A stretch of 64,000 nucleotides of DNA, from positions 62,001-126,000 of the forward strand of contig NZ_CP097298.1 in the NCBI RefSeq assembly GCF_023503965.1. The letters are read 5' to 3'. Below, piece after piece: positions 49,727-62,587 of this stretch. Source of the stretch: Brevundimonas albigilva (GTDB lineage Bacteria > Pseudomonadota > Alphaproteobacteria > Caulobacterales > Caulobacteraceae). The position numbers and the translations under genes are program-made. The first letter of the stretch is position 1. Each line of letters starts with the position of its first letter. The notes below the pieces were generated by a model. That model worked only from the letters and a program-made list of their open reading frames with translations, made no database searches and was not told where the DNA came from.

Positions 49727-49731
49727 GTTCC
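49706..49731 (-). promoter_or_regulatory. Possible EcfG-type general stress promoter for the DUF4142 gene
   Basis: On the minus strand GGAAC (49727-49731) is followed after 16 bases by CGGTT (49706-49710), close to the alphaproteobacterial EcfG/SigT pattern GGAAC-N16/17-CGTT. It ends about 28 bases before the ATG. The -10 match is imperfect, and the same bases make the dnaE hairpin. Confidence 0.38.
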
Positions 49732-49787
49732 GATATTTCAGAAGCTTAGCCGTTACGCCGTCGCGCCTCAGGGTCACGGGCGGGCCG

Positions 49788-53270
<3,483 letters not shown>

Positions 53271-53504
53271 CTTCGCGGGATCGCGACGATCATCCTGACC
53301 CGAGTCTCACATCATGCGGCGTCGGAACATCGCAAACCGACCGAGGCCCGCCGTGGGCCGAGATCGTTTGTGGATATCGTTTCACACCCGAATGCACACG
53401 CGAAAAACAGGGTCTGAACCGTATGAAAGGTATGAAATCGGCGCCTAAGCCATTGAAACATCGAGCGGCGCATTTCGCACAGCCCGCAAGGCGCCGTGCG
53501 AAAA

Positions 53505-53600
53505 TCAGGCGGCCGTCACGCTGAAGGCCAGGGTCCAGGCCATCCAGACAAAGCCGCCGCACGACGCCAGCGACAACATATCCCTTATCAAACGCGGCAT
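53505..53600 (-). CDS. SOS-controlled 31-residue membrane peptide, SidA-like candidate
   Basis: Short frame from ATG 53600 (MPRLIRDMLSLASCGG...) to TGA 53505-53507. A basic N-terminus (Arg3, Arg6) leads into one hydrophobic helix of about residues 9-30 rich in Trp, Phe, Ala and Val (GGFVWMAWTLAF). AGGA and GGAG lie just before the ATG. Upstream are a promoter and two exact SOS boxes, so the gene should be induced by DNA damage. In Caulobacter the SOS-induced SidA is a 29-residue inner-membrane peptide that binds FtsW and blocks division; size, topology and control agree. Homology was not tested, and the name is inference. dnaE lies 234 bases downstream on the same strand. Confidence 0.68.
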   Translation of the reverse strand: MPRLIRDMLSLASCGGFVWMAWTLAFSVTAA

Positions 53601-53625
53601 GTCCTGCTCTCCGGCGGCGCTGCAT

Positions 53626-53640
53626 GTTCCGGTAATGTTC
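53626..53640. promoter_or_regulatory. SOS box A (GTTC-N7-GTTC) before the 31-residue peptide
   Basis: GTTCCGGTAATGTTC is an exact alphaproteobacterial LexA operator, 26 bases upstream of the small ATG and at the expected transcription start. Confidence 0.82.
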
Positions 53641-53665
53641 TATGTTCCTCTTCCGTTCCCGTCAA
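53637..53665 (-). promoter_or_regulatory. Promoter of the 31-residue peptide
   Basis: On the minus strand TTGACG (53660-53665) is followed after 17 bases by TAGAAC (53637-53642). Both elements fit the Caulobacter housekeeping pattern TTGACGS-N10/14-GCTANAWC. The two SOS boxes cover the spacer, the -10 and the start region, so LexA should block it. Confidence 0.65.
53644..53658. promoter_or_regulatory. SOS box B (GTTC-N7-GTTC) before the 31-residue peptide
   Basis: GTTCCTCTTCCGTTC is a second exact operator, in the same orientation as box A and three bases from it, sitting in the promoter spacer. It is 72 bases from the divergent msrA start, so an effect on msrA is also possible. Confidence 0.82.
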
Positions 53666-53729
53666 GGGCCGCCGCTGAAACCATCCGGACCCGCCCATCG
53701 TATGCAGGATCAGGACAGGAGAGATCGGC

Positions 53730-54368
53730 ATGATCCGGAAATTCACGACAGCGGCGACCACGGCGGTCTGGGCGGCCACTGCGACGGCGCTTGCGTTGGC
53801 GGCGGCGGGCGCGGCGCCCCCGTCCGCCACGGCCCAGTCACAGGGCCTGCAGACGGCCGTCTTCGCCGGCGGGTGCTTCTGGTCGGAGGAGAAGGCGTTC
53901 GACGGACTGCCGGGCGTGCGCTCGGCGGTGTCGGGCTTTGTCGGCGGCCATACCGCCCATCCGACCTACGAGCAGGTGGTGCGCGGCGGAACGGGCCACA
54001 TGGAGGCGGTGCGCGTCACCTTCGATCCCACGGTGGTCAGCTATCGCGCCCTGGCCGACCGCTATTGGCGCACCATCGATCCGACCGATCCCCAAGGGCA
54101 GTTCTGCGACCACGGGCCGTCCTATCGCACCGCGATCTTCGCCACGGCCGATCAGCGGGCGGACGCCGTCGCCTCGCGCGATGCGGCCATGCGGACGCTG
54201 CGAAAGACCTTCACCACCCCGATCGTCGGGGCCCAGCGGTTCTGGCCAGCGGGGGCCGAGCACCAGGACTACGCCCGGCGACACCCCGCCCGCTACGAGG
54301 CCTATCGCATCGGTTGCCGCCGCTCCGAGCGCCTGCGCGCCATCTGGGGCGACGCCGCCGTGGGGTGA
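53730..54368 (+). CDS. msrA: Peptide-methionine (S)-S-oxide reductase, exported form
   Basis: 212 residues. A hydrophobic signal (residues about 8-36, ending SATAQS) suggests a periplasmic or membrane-tethered enzyme, unlike the usual cytoplasmic MsrA. Catalytic Cys is in VFAGGCFWSEEKAF; other blocks are SGFVGGHTAHPTYEQV, GTGHMEAVRVTFDP and GAEHQDYARRHPARY. Reduces methionine-S-oxide in proteins. The stop touches the convergent lolD stop with no gap. Confidence 0.92.
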   Translation: MIRKFTTAATTAVWAATATALALAAAGAAPPSATAQSQGLQTAVFAGGCFWSEEKAFDGLPGVRSAVSGFVGGHTAHPTYEQVVRGGTGHMEAVRVTFDPTVVSYRALADRYWRTIDPTDPQGQFCDHGPSYRTAIFATADQRADAVASRDAAMRTLRKTFTTPIVGAQRFWPAGAEHQDYARRHPARYEAYRIGCRRSERLRAIWGDAAVG

Positions 54369-55063
<695 letters not shown>

Positions 55064-55071
<8 letters not shown>

Positions 55072-56347
55072 AGCGCAGGGCCTCCACGGGATCGATGCGG
55101 GACGCGGTCCACGACGGCGGCAGGCTGGCGACGCAGCTCATCAGCAGCGACCAGACCGCGACCCAGGTGACGTCCGCCGGGTCCACCAGCGCCGGGATGG
55201 CGTCCAGCATATAGACGTCGGAGTTGAACAGCTGGACCCCCAGCAGCCCTTCCAGGAAGTGCTGGATGGCGCCGATGTTCAGGCAGAAGGCCAGGCCCAG
55301 GGCCAGGCCCGCCAGGGTGCCGGCCACGCCGATCAGGCGCCGGACATGAAGAAGATCCGCAGGATCGCCGACGGGCTGGCGCCCACGGTGCGCAGAATGG
55401 CGATGTCGCGGGTCTTGTTCTTCACCAGCATGACGATGCCGGAGATGATGTTCATGGCGGCGATGGCCACGACCAGGCCCAGGATGATGCTCATGGCCAC
55501 GCGCTCGACCTTCAGCGCCCCGGCGAAGGCGGCCATGCGCTCGCGCCAGTCGGTGACGACCGCCCCGGGGCCCGCGGCCTGGCGCACGGCGGCGGCCATG
55601 TCGCCCACCCGGTCGGGGTCCTGGACCTTCAGCTCGATCACGTCCCAGACGCCGTCCTTGCCGAAGAACAGCTGGGCCTGCTCCAGCGGCATGAAGATGA
55701 AGACCTGATCGAAGTCCGATGTGCCGGAACTGAAGACGCCCCCGACGTAATAGGTCTTTTCCAGCCCGCCCAGATTGCCGAAGGCGCTGTCGGCGCCGGT
55801 GGGGGAGTACAGGGTGATCGGATCGCCCACCCGCAGGCCCGTCTGGGCCGCCATCGTCTTGCCGATCAGGATGCGGTCGCCGCCGTAGGCGCCCTTGCCG
55901 AAGCTTTCGCGCGCCTCGGGCGTCAGGCTGTCCCAAACATAGGAGGTGTAGGGCAGATCCTGCGGACGCACGCCGCGCACCATGGCGCCCGTGGTGAAGT
56001 TGCCGACGCGGATCAGGCTCTGCGACTCGTTCAGCGGCGCCGCGCTGGTCACGCCCGGCACGGCGGCGATGCGCCTGAGGGCGGCGGCCCGGTCCGGCGC
56101 GTTCAGCACCGGGCCCTGAACGTACATATGGCCGTTGAACGACAGGGTGCGGCCCAGCAGTTCGCTGCGGAAGCCGGCCATGATGCTCATGACGCTGATC
56201 AGCACGGCCACGGCCAGCATGATGCCGACGAAGCTGATGACCGCGATGGTGGCGACGCCCCCCTCCTTGCGCTTGGCGCGCAGATAGCGGACGGCCAGGC
56301 CGAGCTCCCACGACGAAGGGGCCGGCGGGGCGGGACGGCAGGGTCAA
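55064..56347 (-). pseudogene. lolC: Lipoprotein-releasing permease LolC/LolE, frame broken twice
   Basis: Permease partner of LolD. The likely start is TTG 56347, overlapping the proS stop (TTGA), giving MTLPSRPAGPF. Break 1 near 56312-56317: two bases lost (or one added), resuming SSWELGLAVRYLRAKRKEGG. The main part has a first helix, a periplasmic MacB-like domain and helices 2-3. Break 2 near 55335-55338: one base lost after LRIFFMSGA, resuming LIGVAGTLAGLALGLAFCL and ending RIDPVEALRYE. Repaired length 428. Single LolC-type gene per system fits organisms with LolF-like fusion permeases. Confidence 0.9.
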
Positions 56348-57659
56348 GCGGTCAGCCTTTCGATGGCCTCGGCCAGCGGCACGGAGACCTTCTCGCCGGT
56401 GGCGCGCCGCTTCAGTTCGACGACGCCGTCGGCCAGCCCCTTGGGGCCGATGGTCAGCTGCCACGGCACGCCGATCAGGTCGGCGGTGGCGAACTTGCCG
56501 CCCGGCCGTTCGTCGGTGTCGTCGTAGAGCACGTCCTTGCCCAGGGCCTTGAGCTGGGCCACGGCGTTGTCGCAGGCGGCCGAGACGGCCTCGTCGCTGA
56601 CGCGCAGATTGATGACCACCACGTCGAACGGCGCCACGGCGTCGGGCCAGATGATGCCGCCGGCGTCATGGCTGGCCTCGATGATGGCGCCCATCAGACG
56701 CGACACGCCGACGCCGTAGCTGCCCATGTGGACATTGACGTCCTGGCCGTCCGGTCCCGCCACGCGGGCCTTCATCGGGGCCGAATACTTCTCGCCGAAG
56801 TAGAAGATGTGGCCGACCTCGATGCCGCGCGCCGACAGCCGGTCGGCCTCGGGCGTCTGGCTCTCGAAGGTGGCGGCGTCGTGCATCTCCTCGGTGGCGG
56901 CGTACATGGCCGTGCGGGCGTCCACCAGGGCCTGGAGGTCGTCCCAGTCCAGGTCGGCGCCCGGGGCCGGCATCTCGACCAGCTTGCGGTCGCAGAAGAC
57001 CGCGCTCTCTCCGGTCTCGCCAGGACGATGAACTCGTGGCTCAGGTCGCCGCCGATGGGGCCGGTGTCGGCGCGCATCGGCACGGCCTTCAGCCCCATGC
57101 GGGCGAAGGTGTTCAGATAGGCCACGAACATCCGGTTGTAGGACTTGCGGGCCAAGGCCTCGTCCAGATCGAAGGAATAGGCGTCCTTCATCAGGAACTC
57201 GCGCCCGCGCATCACGCCGAAGCGGGGGCGGCGCTCGTCGCGGAACTTCCACTGGATGTGAAACAGGTTCAGCGGCAGCGACTTGTAGGATTTCACATAG
57301 GCCCGGAAGATGTCGGTCACCATCTCCTCGTTGGTCGGGCCGTACAGCAGCTCGCGCTCGTGCCGGTCGGTGATGCGCAGCATCTCCGGCCCATAGGCGT
57401 CGTAGCGGCCGGATTCCCGCCACAGGTCGGCCAGCTGCAGGGTCGGCATCAGCAGCTCGACCGCGCCCGCCCTCACCTGTTCCTCGCGCACGATCTGCTC
57501 GATCTTCCTGAGCACGCGCAGGCCCAGCGGCAGCCAGGCGTAGATGCCGGCCGCCTCCTGTCTGATCATGCCCGCGCGCAGCATCAGCTGGTGCGAGACG
57601 ATCTGGGCGTCGGAGGGCGCTTCCTTCAGCGTCGGCAGGAAATAGCGCGACAGGCGCAT
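56344..57659 (-). pseudogene. proS: Prolyl-tRNA synthetase (short alphaproteobacterial type), frame broken once
   Basis: Class II synthetase. ATG 57659 ([20 protein letters not shown]). Motif 2 region [21 protein letters not shown] and [11 protein letters not shown] are clear. After LSHEFIVLA one base is missing near 57019-57020; with it the protein continues [20 protein letters not shown] and motif 3 [15 protein letters not shown], then the anticodon domain ending AEAIERLTA. Repaired length 438 residues, the form lacking the INS editing domain, normal for alphaproteobacteria. Essential; assembly error likely. Confidence 0.93.
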
Positions 57660-57736
57660 GGTCGGGAATCCTAGGCGTAGAGACAGACGAAGCCTTTAGC
57701 CGCACCGGCGGCCCAAAGGCTAGGCCGGCGCGACAA

Positions 57737-58003
57737 TCAAAGCGCCGGGGCGCGCGAGAAGTCGGGCAGCGGCAGCCAGCCGGTGAACAGCAGCACCATG
57801 ATCAGCGCCCAGACGATGGCCGAGACCCAGGTGGTGGTGATGAACTTCTTCTTCAGGTTCGGCGTCCGGGGCGCGCCCCACTGGCTCCCGTCGGTCGGCG
57901 GCTCGTGCACCTCCCTGGACGAGCCCAGCGGCAGGACGGCGAACAGCACCGTCCACCACACCACCAGATAGACGCCGATCATGGTCACGGGGCCGAGGGG
58001 CAT
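57737..58003 (-). CDS. DUF1467 small membrane protein
   Basis: 88 residues with two helices (about 8-28 and 58-78). The segment between them, [20 protein letters not shown], then [15 protein letters not shown] is the DUF1467 pattern. The family is almost confined to alphaproteobacteria, commonly next to proS, as here (77 bases upstream). Function unknown. Confidence 0.87.
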   Translation of the reverse strand: MPLGPVTMIGVYLVVWWTVLFAVLPLGSSREVHEPPTDGSQWGAPRTPNLKKKFITTTWVSAIVWALIMVLLFTGWLPLPDFSRAPAL

Positions 58004-58015
58004 GGGGCGATCCTT

Positions 58016-58354
58016 TCAGGGATGCGGGCGGCCGACGCCGTAGCGGGCCGCCAGATAGGGAGCGATGGCGTGGTCCTGGAGGAAGCGCCTTCCGGTCGCT
58101 TCGCTGAGCTGGGCGTCAGGCCAATCCCATTCCCCGTCCAGGACCAGGACGGGGCAGCCCTGGTGCGCCTCCCCCACCTGGGCGATCACCGGCGGGCGGG
58201 GGCGGGCATGGTCCAGATAGACGACGTTCAACAGGTCGCGCAGGCGGGGGTAGAAGGCCAGGACGCCCTCGATGTAGGCGCCGGCCGGGCAGAACCAGGG
58301 ACCGCCCTGGTCGTCATGCCAGTCGGGGTTCAGCAGGAAGAGTCGTTCGGCCAT
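58016..58354 (-). CDS. DUF3088 family protein
   Basis: 112 residues from ATG 58354 (MAERLFLLNPDWHDDQGG). The thioredoxin-like DUF3088 pattern is seen in FCPAGAYIEGVLAFYPRL, VVYLDHARPRPPVIAQVGE and GCPVLVLDG, with a single Cys followed by PAG. Cytoplasmic, function unknown. Its start is 53 bases from the methyltransferase stop. Confidence 0.8.
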   Translation of the reverse strand: MAERLFLLNPDWHDDQGGPWFCPAGAYIEGVLAFYPRLRDLLNVVYLDHARPRPPVIAQVGEAHQGCPVLVLDGEWDWPDAQLSEATGRRFLQDHAIAPYLAARYGVGRPHP

Positions 58355-58407
58355 CCCTGTCCGTGCCAAGGCGCTCGACGCAGAGTCAAGCGCCTTGGCC
58401 CCGGGTG

Positions 58408-59082
58408 CTATTTTACCGCGTGGAAATAGCAGCGCGGATTGACGGGGTCGTCGAACTTGTTGTGGGGATGTTCGGACACCATCACGTTGCGGAATCCGCA
58501 CCACTTCAGCATGGCGATCACCGCCGCCGGATTGGGCGACCAGAAGTTGGTGGGGTCCTGGTTGTGCGGCATCGAGTGAAGGAACTGCATCGCGGGATCC
58601 TTCACGTCGAGCAGGGCGACCGCCGTCTCGATGATGAGGCATTCGCGCGTGACCTCCGCCGCCCGCTTCAGGATCATCAGCGGGTCGGTGACGTGGTAGA
58701 TCACGCCGGAAAGCAGCACGATGTCGAACATGCCGACCGTTTCCGGCGAAATGTTCGGGACGTCGATCTCCTTGTCCTCCACCTTGGAGCCAAGGGCGGC
58801 GCGCGCATGGTTGAACCCGGCCTGGGTGCCCCAACCCGGCCCGCCCCAGCAGAACCAGTCGGTCGCCAGGACGCGGGACGCGCCACGCTTTTCCGCTTCG
58901 AACGAGAAGAAGCCGTCCCAGGCGCCGATATCGAGAACGGTCTTTCCCGCCACGGGATAGCTGAAAACCACGTCCGCCTCCGCACGCAGCAGATCGTTCG
59001 CCTTGAAGCCCGGCGTAATCACGCCCTCGCCAAGATCGATGCCGTGAAACCACTGGATGTGTTCGGGGATGACGTTGCTCAT
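58408..59082 (-). CDS. CmoB-like SAM-dependent methyltransferase
   Basis: 224 residues. The SAM-binding motif I is GKTVLDIGAWDGFFSFEAEK; the N-terminal EHIQWFHGIDLGEGVITPG and middle VLLSGVIYHVTDPLMILK resemble the core of CmoB (DUF1698). CmoB makes 5-carboxymethoxyuridine in tRNA, but this protein is about 100 residues shorter and no cmoA is nearby, so the target could be another molecule. GGAGGAAG precedes the ATG. Confidence 0.83.
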   Translation of the reverse strand: MSNVIPEHIQWFHGIDLGEGVITPGFKANDLLRAEADVVFSYPVAGKTVLDIGAWDGFFSFEAEKRGASRVLATDWFCWGGPGWGTQAGFNHARAALGSKVEDKEIDVPNISPETVGMFDIVLLSGVIYHVTDPLMILKRAAEVTRECLIIETAVALLDVKDPAMQFLHSMPHNQDPTNFWSPNPAAVIAMLKWCGFRNVMVSEHPHNKFDDPVNPRCYFHAVK

Positions 59083-59175
59083 GCGCTTCCTCCTCAGGAT
59101 GCTTCAGGGCGTAGCCCAGCGGATTCGACTTGGGCAAGGAAGAAAGGGACTCTTGATGGCGCCGCGGGCCGGCTT

Positions 59176-60080
59176 CTAGCCGCACGGAGCCCGAATCCCG
59201 GCGCCCTCAGGGCCAGAAGGATGGACGATCGCGCCCGTTCGCTGATCGCCCGCGCCTTCCAGCACGCAGCCGACGGCGGTGTTGGAGTTCGGCGCCAGCA
59301 GGCCGTAGGTCAGCTTTTCCTCGGCCAGGCGCGCCTGGGCGCCTTCAGCGCCTGGACGGCGCCGGCGACGCGGACCGGGTCGTTGGTGATCCGGGTCATC
59401 TCGTGAAGGGCCTCGCCGGAACTCGGGAAGTCATAGGCGTCCGGCGTGAAGGGCGCGACCTCGGCGGACAGCCGATTCGGGTGGGCGTCGATGCCGAACT
59501 TGGCGTTCTGGCTCGCCGAAAAGGCGATGGCCGGCCCCTGGGCCGGCACGACCAGGATGTAGGCATGGCGCGGGAACAGCAGATAGTGCGCCAGGAATTT
59601 CGTCACCGGCACGAACGGCAGGCCGTCGGGCCCCAGGGCATGGGCGCCGACATAGACCCCGGCCGGCAGGCTGCGCGCGTCGATGCGCCCGTTCAGCTTC
59701 AGGATCCGGTCCACCATCACATGGTCGAGCAGGAAGACGCCGTCCTCGGCCTCGTCCTCCAGAAAGGCGTGGATGGCGGCCGTATCGGGCGCGGGACCCA
59801 GGTCACGGCCGTAGACCGTCGGAAAGGCGGACGGCGACATGGGCTGCCCCGGCGGCGGGCTGAACCACAGGACGCGCAGTTCCTGAACGGTGCGCGCCAG
59901 CGGGTCCTCGCCGCGGAACGTCGACAGGCTGAGCGTCAGGTTGACCGCGGCGAACAGGGCGACGAAGCCCGCCAGCCCCTGGCCCGCGATCACCGCCCAC
60001 CGCCGCCAGCCCTGCAGCGGATGGCGCGCGTGGCGCACCCGCTGCAACAGGCGCGTCGCTGGCTTCGGCTTCGTCGACAT
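59176..60080 (-). pseudogene. Membrane-anchored protein of unknown function, frame broken once
   Basis: Start ATG 60080 (MSTKPKPATRLLQRV). One N-terminal helix (about residues 30-50, AVIAGQGLAGFVALFAAVNL) then a soluble periplasmic part. In the first frame the protein ends prematurely after ALKAPRRAWPRKS. Restoring one base near 59337-59341 gives AQARLAEEKLTYGLLAPNSN, then a Cys-bearing GCVLEGAG and a TAG at 59176-59178, total 301 residues. The His in DHVMVDRI and NSNT region may be functional, but I do not recognise the family. Confidence 0.68.
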
Positions 60081-60133
60081 CGGCGGCCCCAACGGTTCGA
60101 GCGCAGGAATGCGCCCGAACGGTCAAGGTTGCA

Positions 60134-61811
60134 TCACAGGCGCAGGACGACCGTTTCCACGATCGGGCGGCGATCCCAGATCTGCTGGCTGGCCTTCTTC
60201 AGGGTGCGGGCGACGGCCTGTTCGATGACCATTTCGTCCTCCAGCGCCTCGCCCTTCAGGCTGGAGACGACGTTTTCGACCCGTTCGGCCAGGTCGTCCA
60301 GCACGTCGCCCAGGGGTTTGCGCAGGTCGCCGGGCAGGCCGACGCTGCGGATGTCGATGTCGCTGACGATGCGGCCGCGCTTGTCCAGGCAGAAGGCCAC
60401 GACCAGCACGCCGTTGGTCGAGGCGTGGCGGCGCTCCTTCAGCGCCTCGCCCTGTTCGGTCACCAGCATTCCGCCGTCGACGTACAGACGCCCGTTCGGC
60501 ACCTCGTCGACGATGGCGGCCCGGCGGGCCGGGCGCCAGGCGCACCATGTCGCCGTTGCGGGGCGTGACGGTCTCGGGGACGCCGACTTCCTTGGCCAGG
60601 TTGGCGTGTTCCAGCAGGAAGCGGCGCACGCCGTGGGTGGGCACCGCGATCTGCGGCCGCGCCCATTCGTACATCTGCTTCAGCTCGTCGCGGCACGGGT
60701 GGCCGGACACGTGAATGCCGGGGTGGTCCTTCTCGGTGTAGAGGCGCACGCCCCGGTCGGCGAGCCGGTCCTGAAGCCGGCCGATGGCCAGTTCGTTGCC
60801 CGGGATCTGGCGCGACGAGAAGATGCAGTGGTCGCCCAGGCCCAGCTTGACCGTCGGGTGGGTGCCGTCGGCGACGCGCGACAGGGCGGCCCTCGCCTCG
60901 CCCTGGCTGCCGGTGCACAGGTACAGAATCTCGTCGGCGGGCCAGACGCGGGCTTCCTCGTCGGACAGGAAGGGCTTGATGTCCTGCAGCATGCCGACGT
61001 GCTTGGCCGCCGCCGTGATCCGGTGCATCGACCGGCCGGCCAGGGCGACGCGGCGGCCGCAGGCCTCTGCGGCGCGGATGACGCTGTCCATGCGCGCGAC
61101 GTTGGAGGCGAAGCAGCCCACGGCCACCCGCCCCTTCAGCGTCGAGATCAGCTTGCCCAGGGCCACGGCCACGTCGCCCTCGGACCCCGCCACGCCCGGC
61201 ACGAAGACGTTGGTGGAATCGCACACCATCGCCAGCACGCCCTTGTCGCCCAGGGCGCGGATGGCGGGGGCGTCGGTCATGGAGCCGATCACCGGCTGGT
61301 CGTCGATCTTCCAGTCGCCGGTGTGGAACACCAGGCCCAGGGGCGTGTCGATGGCCAGGCCGTTCGGCTCGGCGATCGAGTGGGTCATGGTGACGAAGGT
61401 GACGCCGAACGGACCGATCTGGACCGCGCCGCCCAGCGGAACCTCGATGATCTCCACCTGGTCCAGCAGATTGCGCTCGCGCAGCTTGTCGCGGATCAGA
61501 TAGGCGGTGAAGGGCGTCGCATAGACCGGGGCCTTCAGGCGCGGCCACAGCCAGCCCAGGGCGCCGATGTGGTCCTCGTGGGCGTGGGTCAGGACGATGC
61601 CGCGGATGTCCTCGCCTTCCAGGAAGGCCGGATCGGGCACGATCACGTCCACGCCGGGCGTCGACAGGTCGCCGAAGGTCACGCCGACATCGACCACCAG
61701 CCACTGGCGGTTCTCCTCAGGCCCATAGCCGTAGGCGTTCAGGTTCATGCCAACTTCGTCCGAGCCGCCCAGCGGCAGGAAGACGAGTTCGTCGTTTGCT
61801 TGTTTTTTCAT
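60134..61811 (-). pseudogene. rnj: Ribonuclease J, frame broken once
   Basis: Metallo-beta-lactamase/beta-CASP RNase for rRNA and mRNA processing. ATG 61811 ([20 protein letters not shown]). Zinc motif VLTHAHEDHIGALGWL, beta-CASP blocks HTGDWKIDD, CDSTNVFVPGVAGSE, TGSQGEARAALSR and HVSGHPCRDEL. After RNGDMVRLAPGP the frame changes between 60521 and 60538 (one added or two lost bases), resuming AAIVDEVPNGRLYVDGGML with the C-terminal domain ending ETVVLRL. Repaired length about 558. Probably an assembly error in a GC-rich run. Confidence 0.92.
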
Positions 61812-62587
61812 TCAGCCGTCAGATGGGTATTGCGGCGCCAGATTTCGAGAAGGCCGCGGATGGTGAGGTCCGGATCGAACCGGTCGATGCTGTCGGTCGC
61901 GCCTTCGAACAGGCTGGCCACGCCGCCCGTTCCGATGACCGTCATGGGGCGTCCCCACTCCGTCCTGATGCGTGCGACCAGTCCCTCGATGAGGGAGATA
62001 TAGCCCCAGAAGACGCCGGACTGCATGGCCTCGACCGTGCCCCGGCCGATCACGTGCTCGGGCTTCTGGATGGCGATGCGGGGCAGTTTGGCGGCCGCCT
62101 CGTGCAGCGCCTGAAGCGAAAGGTTGATGCCCGGCGCGATCAGCCCGCCCTCGAAGGCGCCGTCGGCCGCCACGATGTCGAAGGTGGTCGCCGTGCCGCT
62201 GTCGATCACGATCAGATCGCCGGGATAGAGCAGATGCGCGCCGATGGCGTTGACCAGGCGGTCGGCGCCCGCCTCGCTGGGCTTGGCGATGCGGACCTCT
62301 ATGCCCAGGTCGACGTTCTCGCCGATCACCAGGGGCTCGATCCGCAGATAGCGCCGCGCCAGGTTTCGCAGGTTGAAGATCGACTGCGGCACCACGCTGG
62401 AGATGATGCAGCCGCTCAGGGCGTCGAACTGCAGCCCCTTCATGGTCAGCAACTGGTGCAGCCAGACGGCGTATTCGTCGGCCGTGCGGCTGGCGTCGGT
62501 CGCGGTGCGCCACTGGGCGGTCCACTCGTTTCCGTCGTGGATCGCAAACAGCGTGTTGGTGTTGCCCTGTTCGACGGCCAGCAGCAT
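61808..62587 (-). CDS. coaX: Type III pantothenate kinase
   Basis: 259 residues from ATG 62587 ([19 protein letters not shown]). First step of coenzyme A synthesis; the type III enzyme needs a monovalent cation and resists CoA feedback. ASKHA motifs: [10 protein letters not shown] (phosphate 1), [16 protein letters not shown] and [13 protein letters not shown] (phosphate 2), [15 protein letters not shown]. Overlaps birA by one base and rnj by four. Confidence 0.95.
   Translation of the reverse strand: MLLAVEQGNTNTLFAIHDGNEWTAQWRTATDASRTADEYAVWLHQLLTMKGLQFDALSGCIISSVVPQSIFNLRNLARRYLRIEPLVIGENVDLGIEVRIAKPSEAGADRLVNAIGAHLLYPGDLIVIDSGTATTFDIVAADGAFEGGLIAPGINLSLQALHEAAAKLPRIAIQKPEHVIGRGTVEAMQSGVFWGYISLIEGLVARIRTEWGRPMTVIGTGGVASLFEGATDSIDRFDPDLTIRGLLEIWRRNTHLTAE

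Noticed and set aside
53290..53625. 111-codon minus-strand frame over the SOS peptide
   Set aside because: Starts within the SOS box region and has random basic composition; the 31-codon frame has the better ribosome site and membrane pattern.
59403..62003. 866-codon open frame on the plus strand
   Set aside because: Runs antisense to the membrane-protein, rnj and coaX genes, whose motifs are clear; long antisense frames are expected at this GC content.
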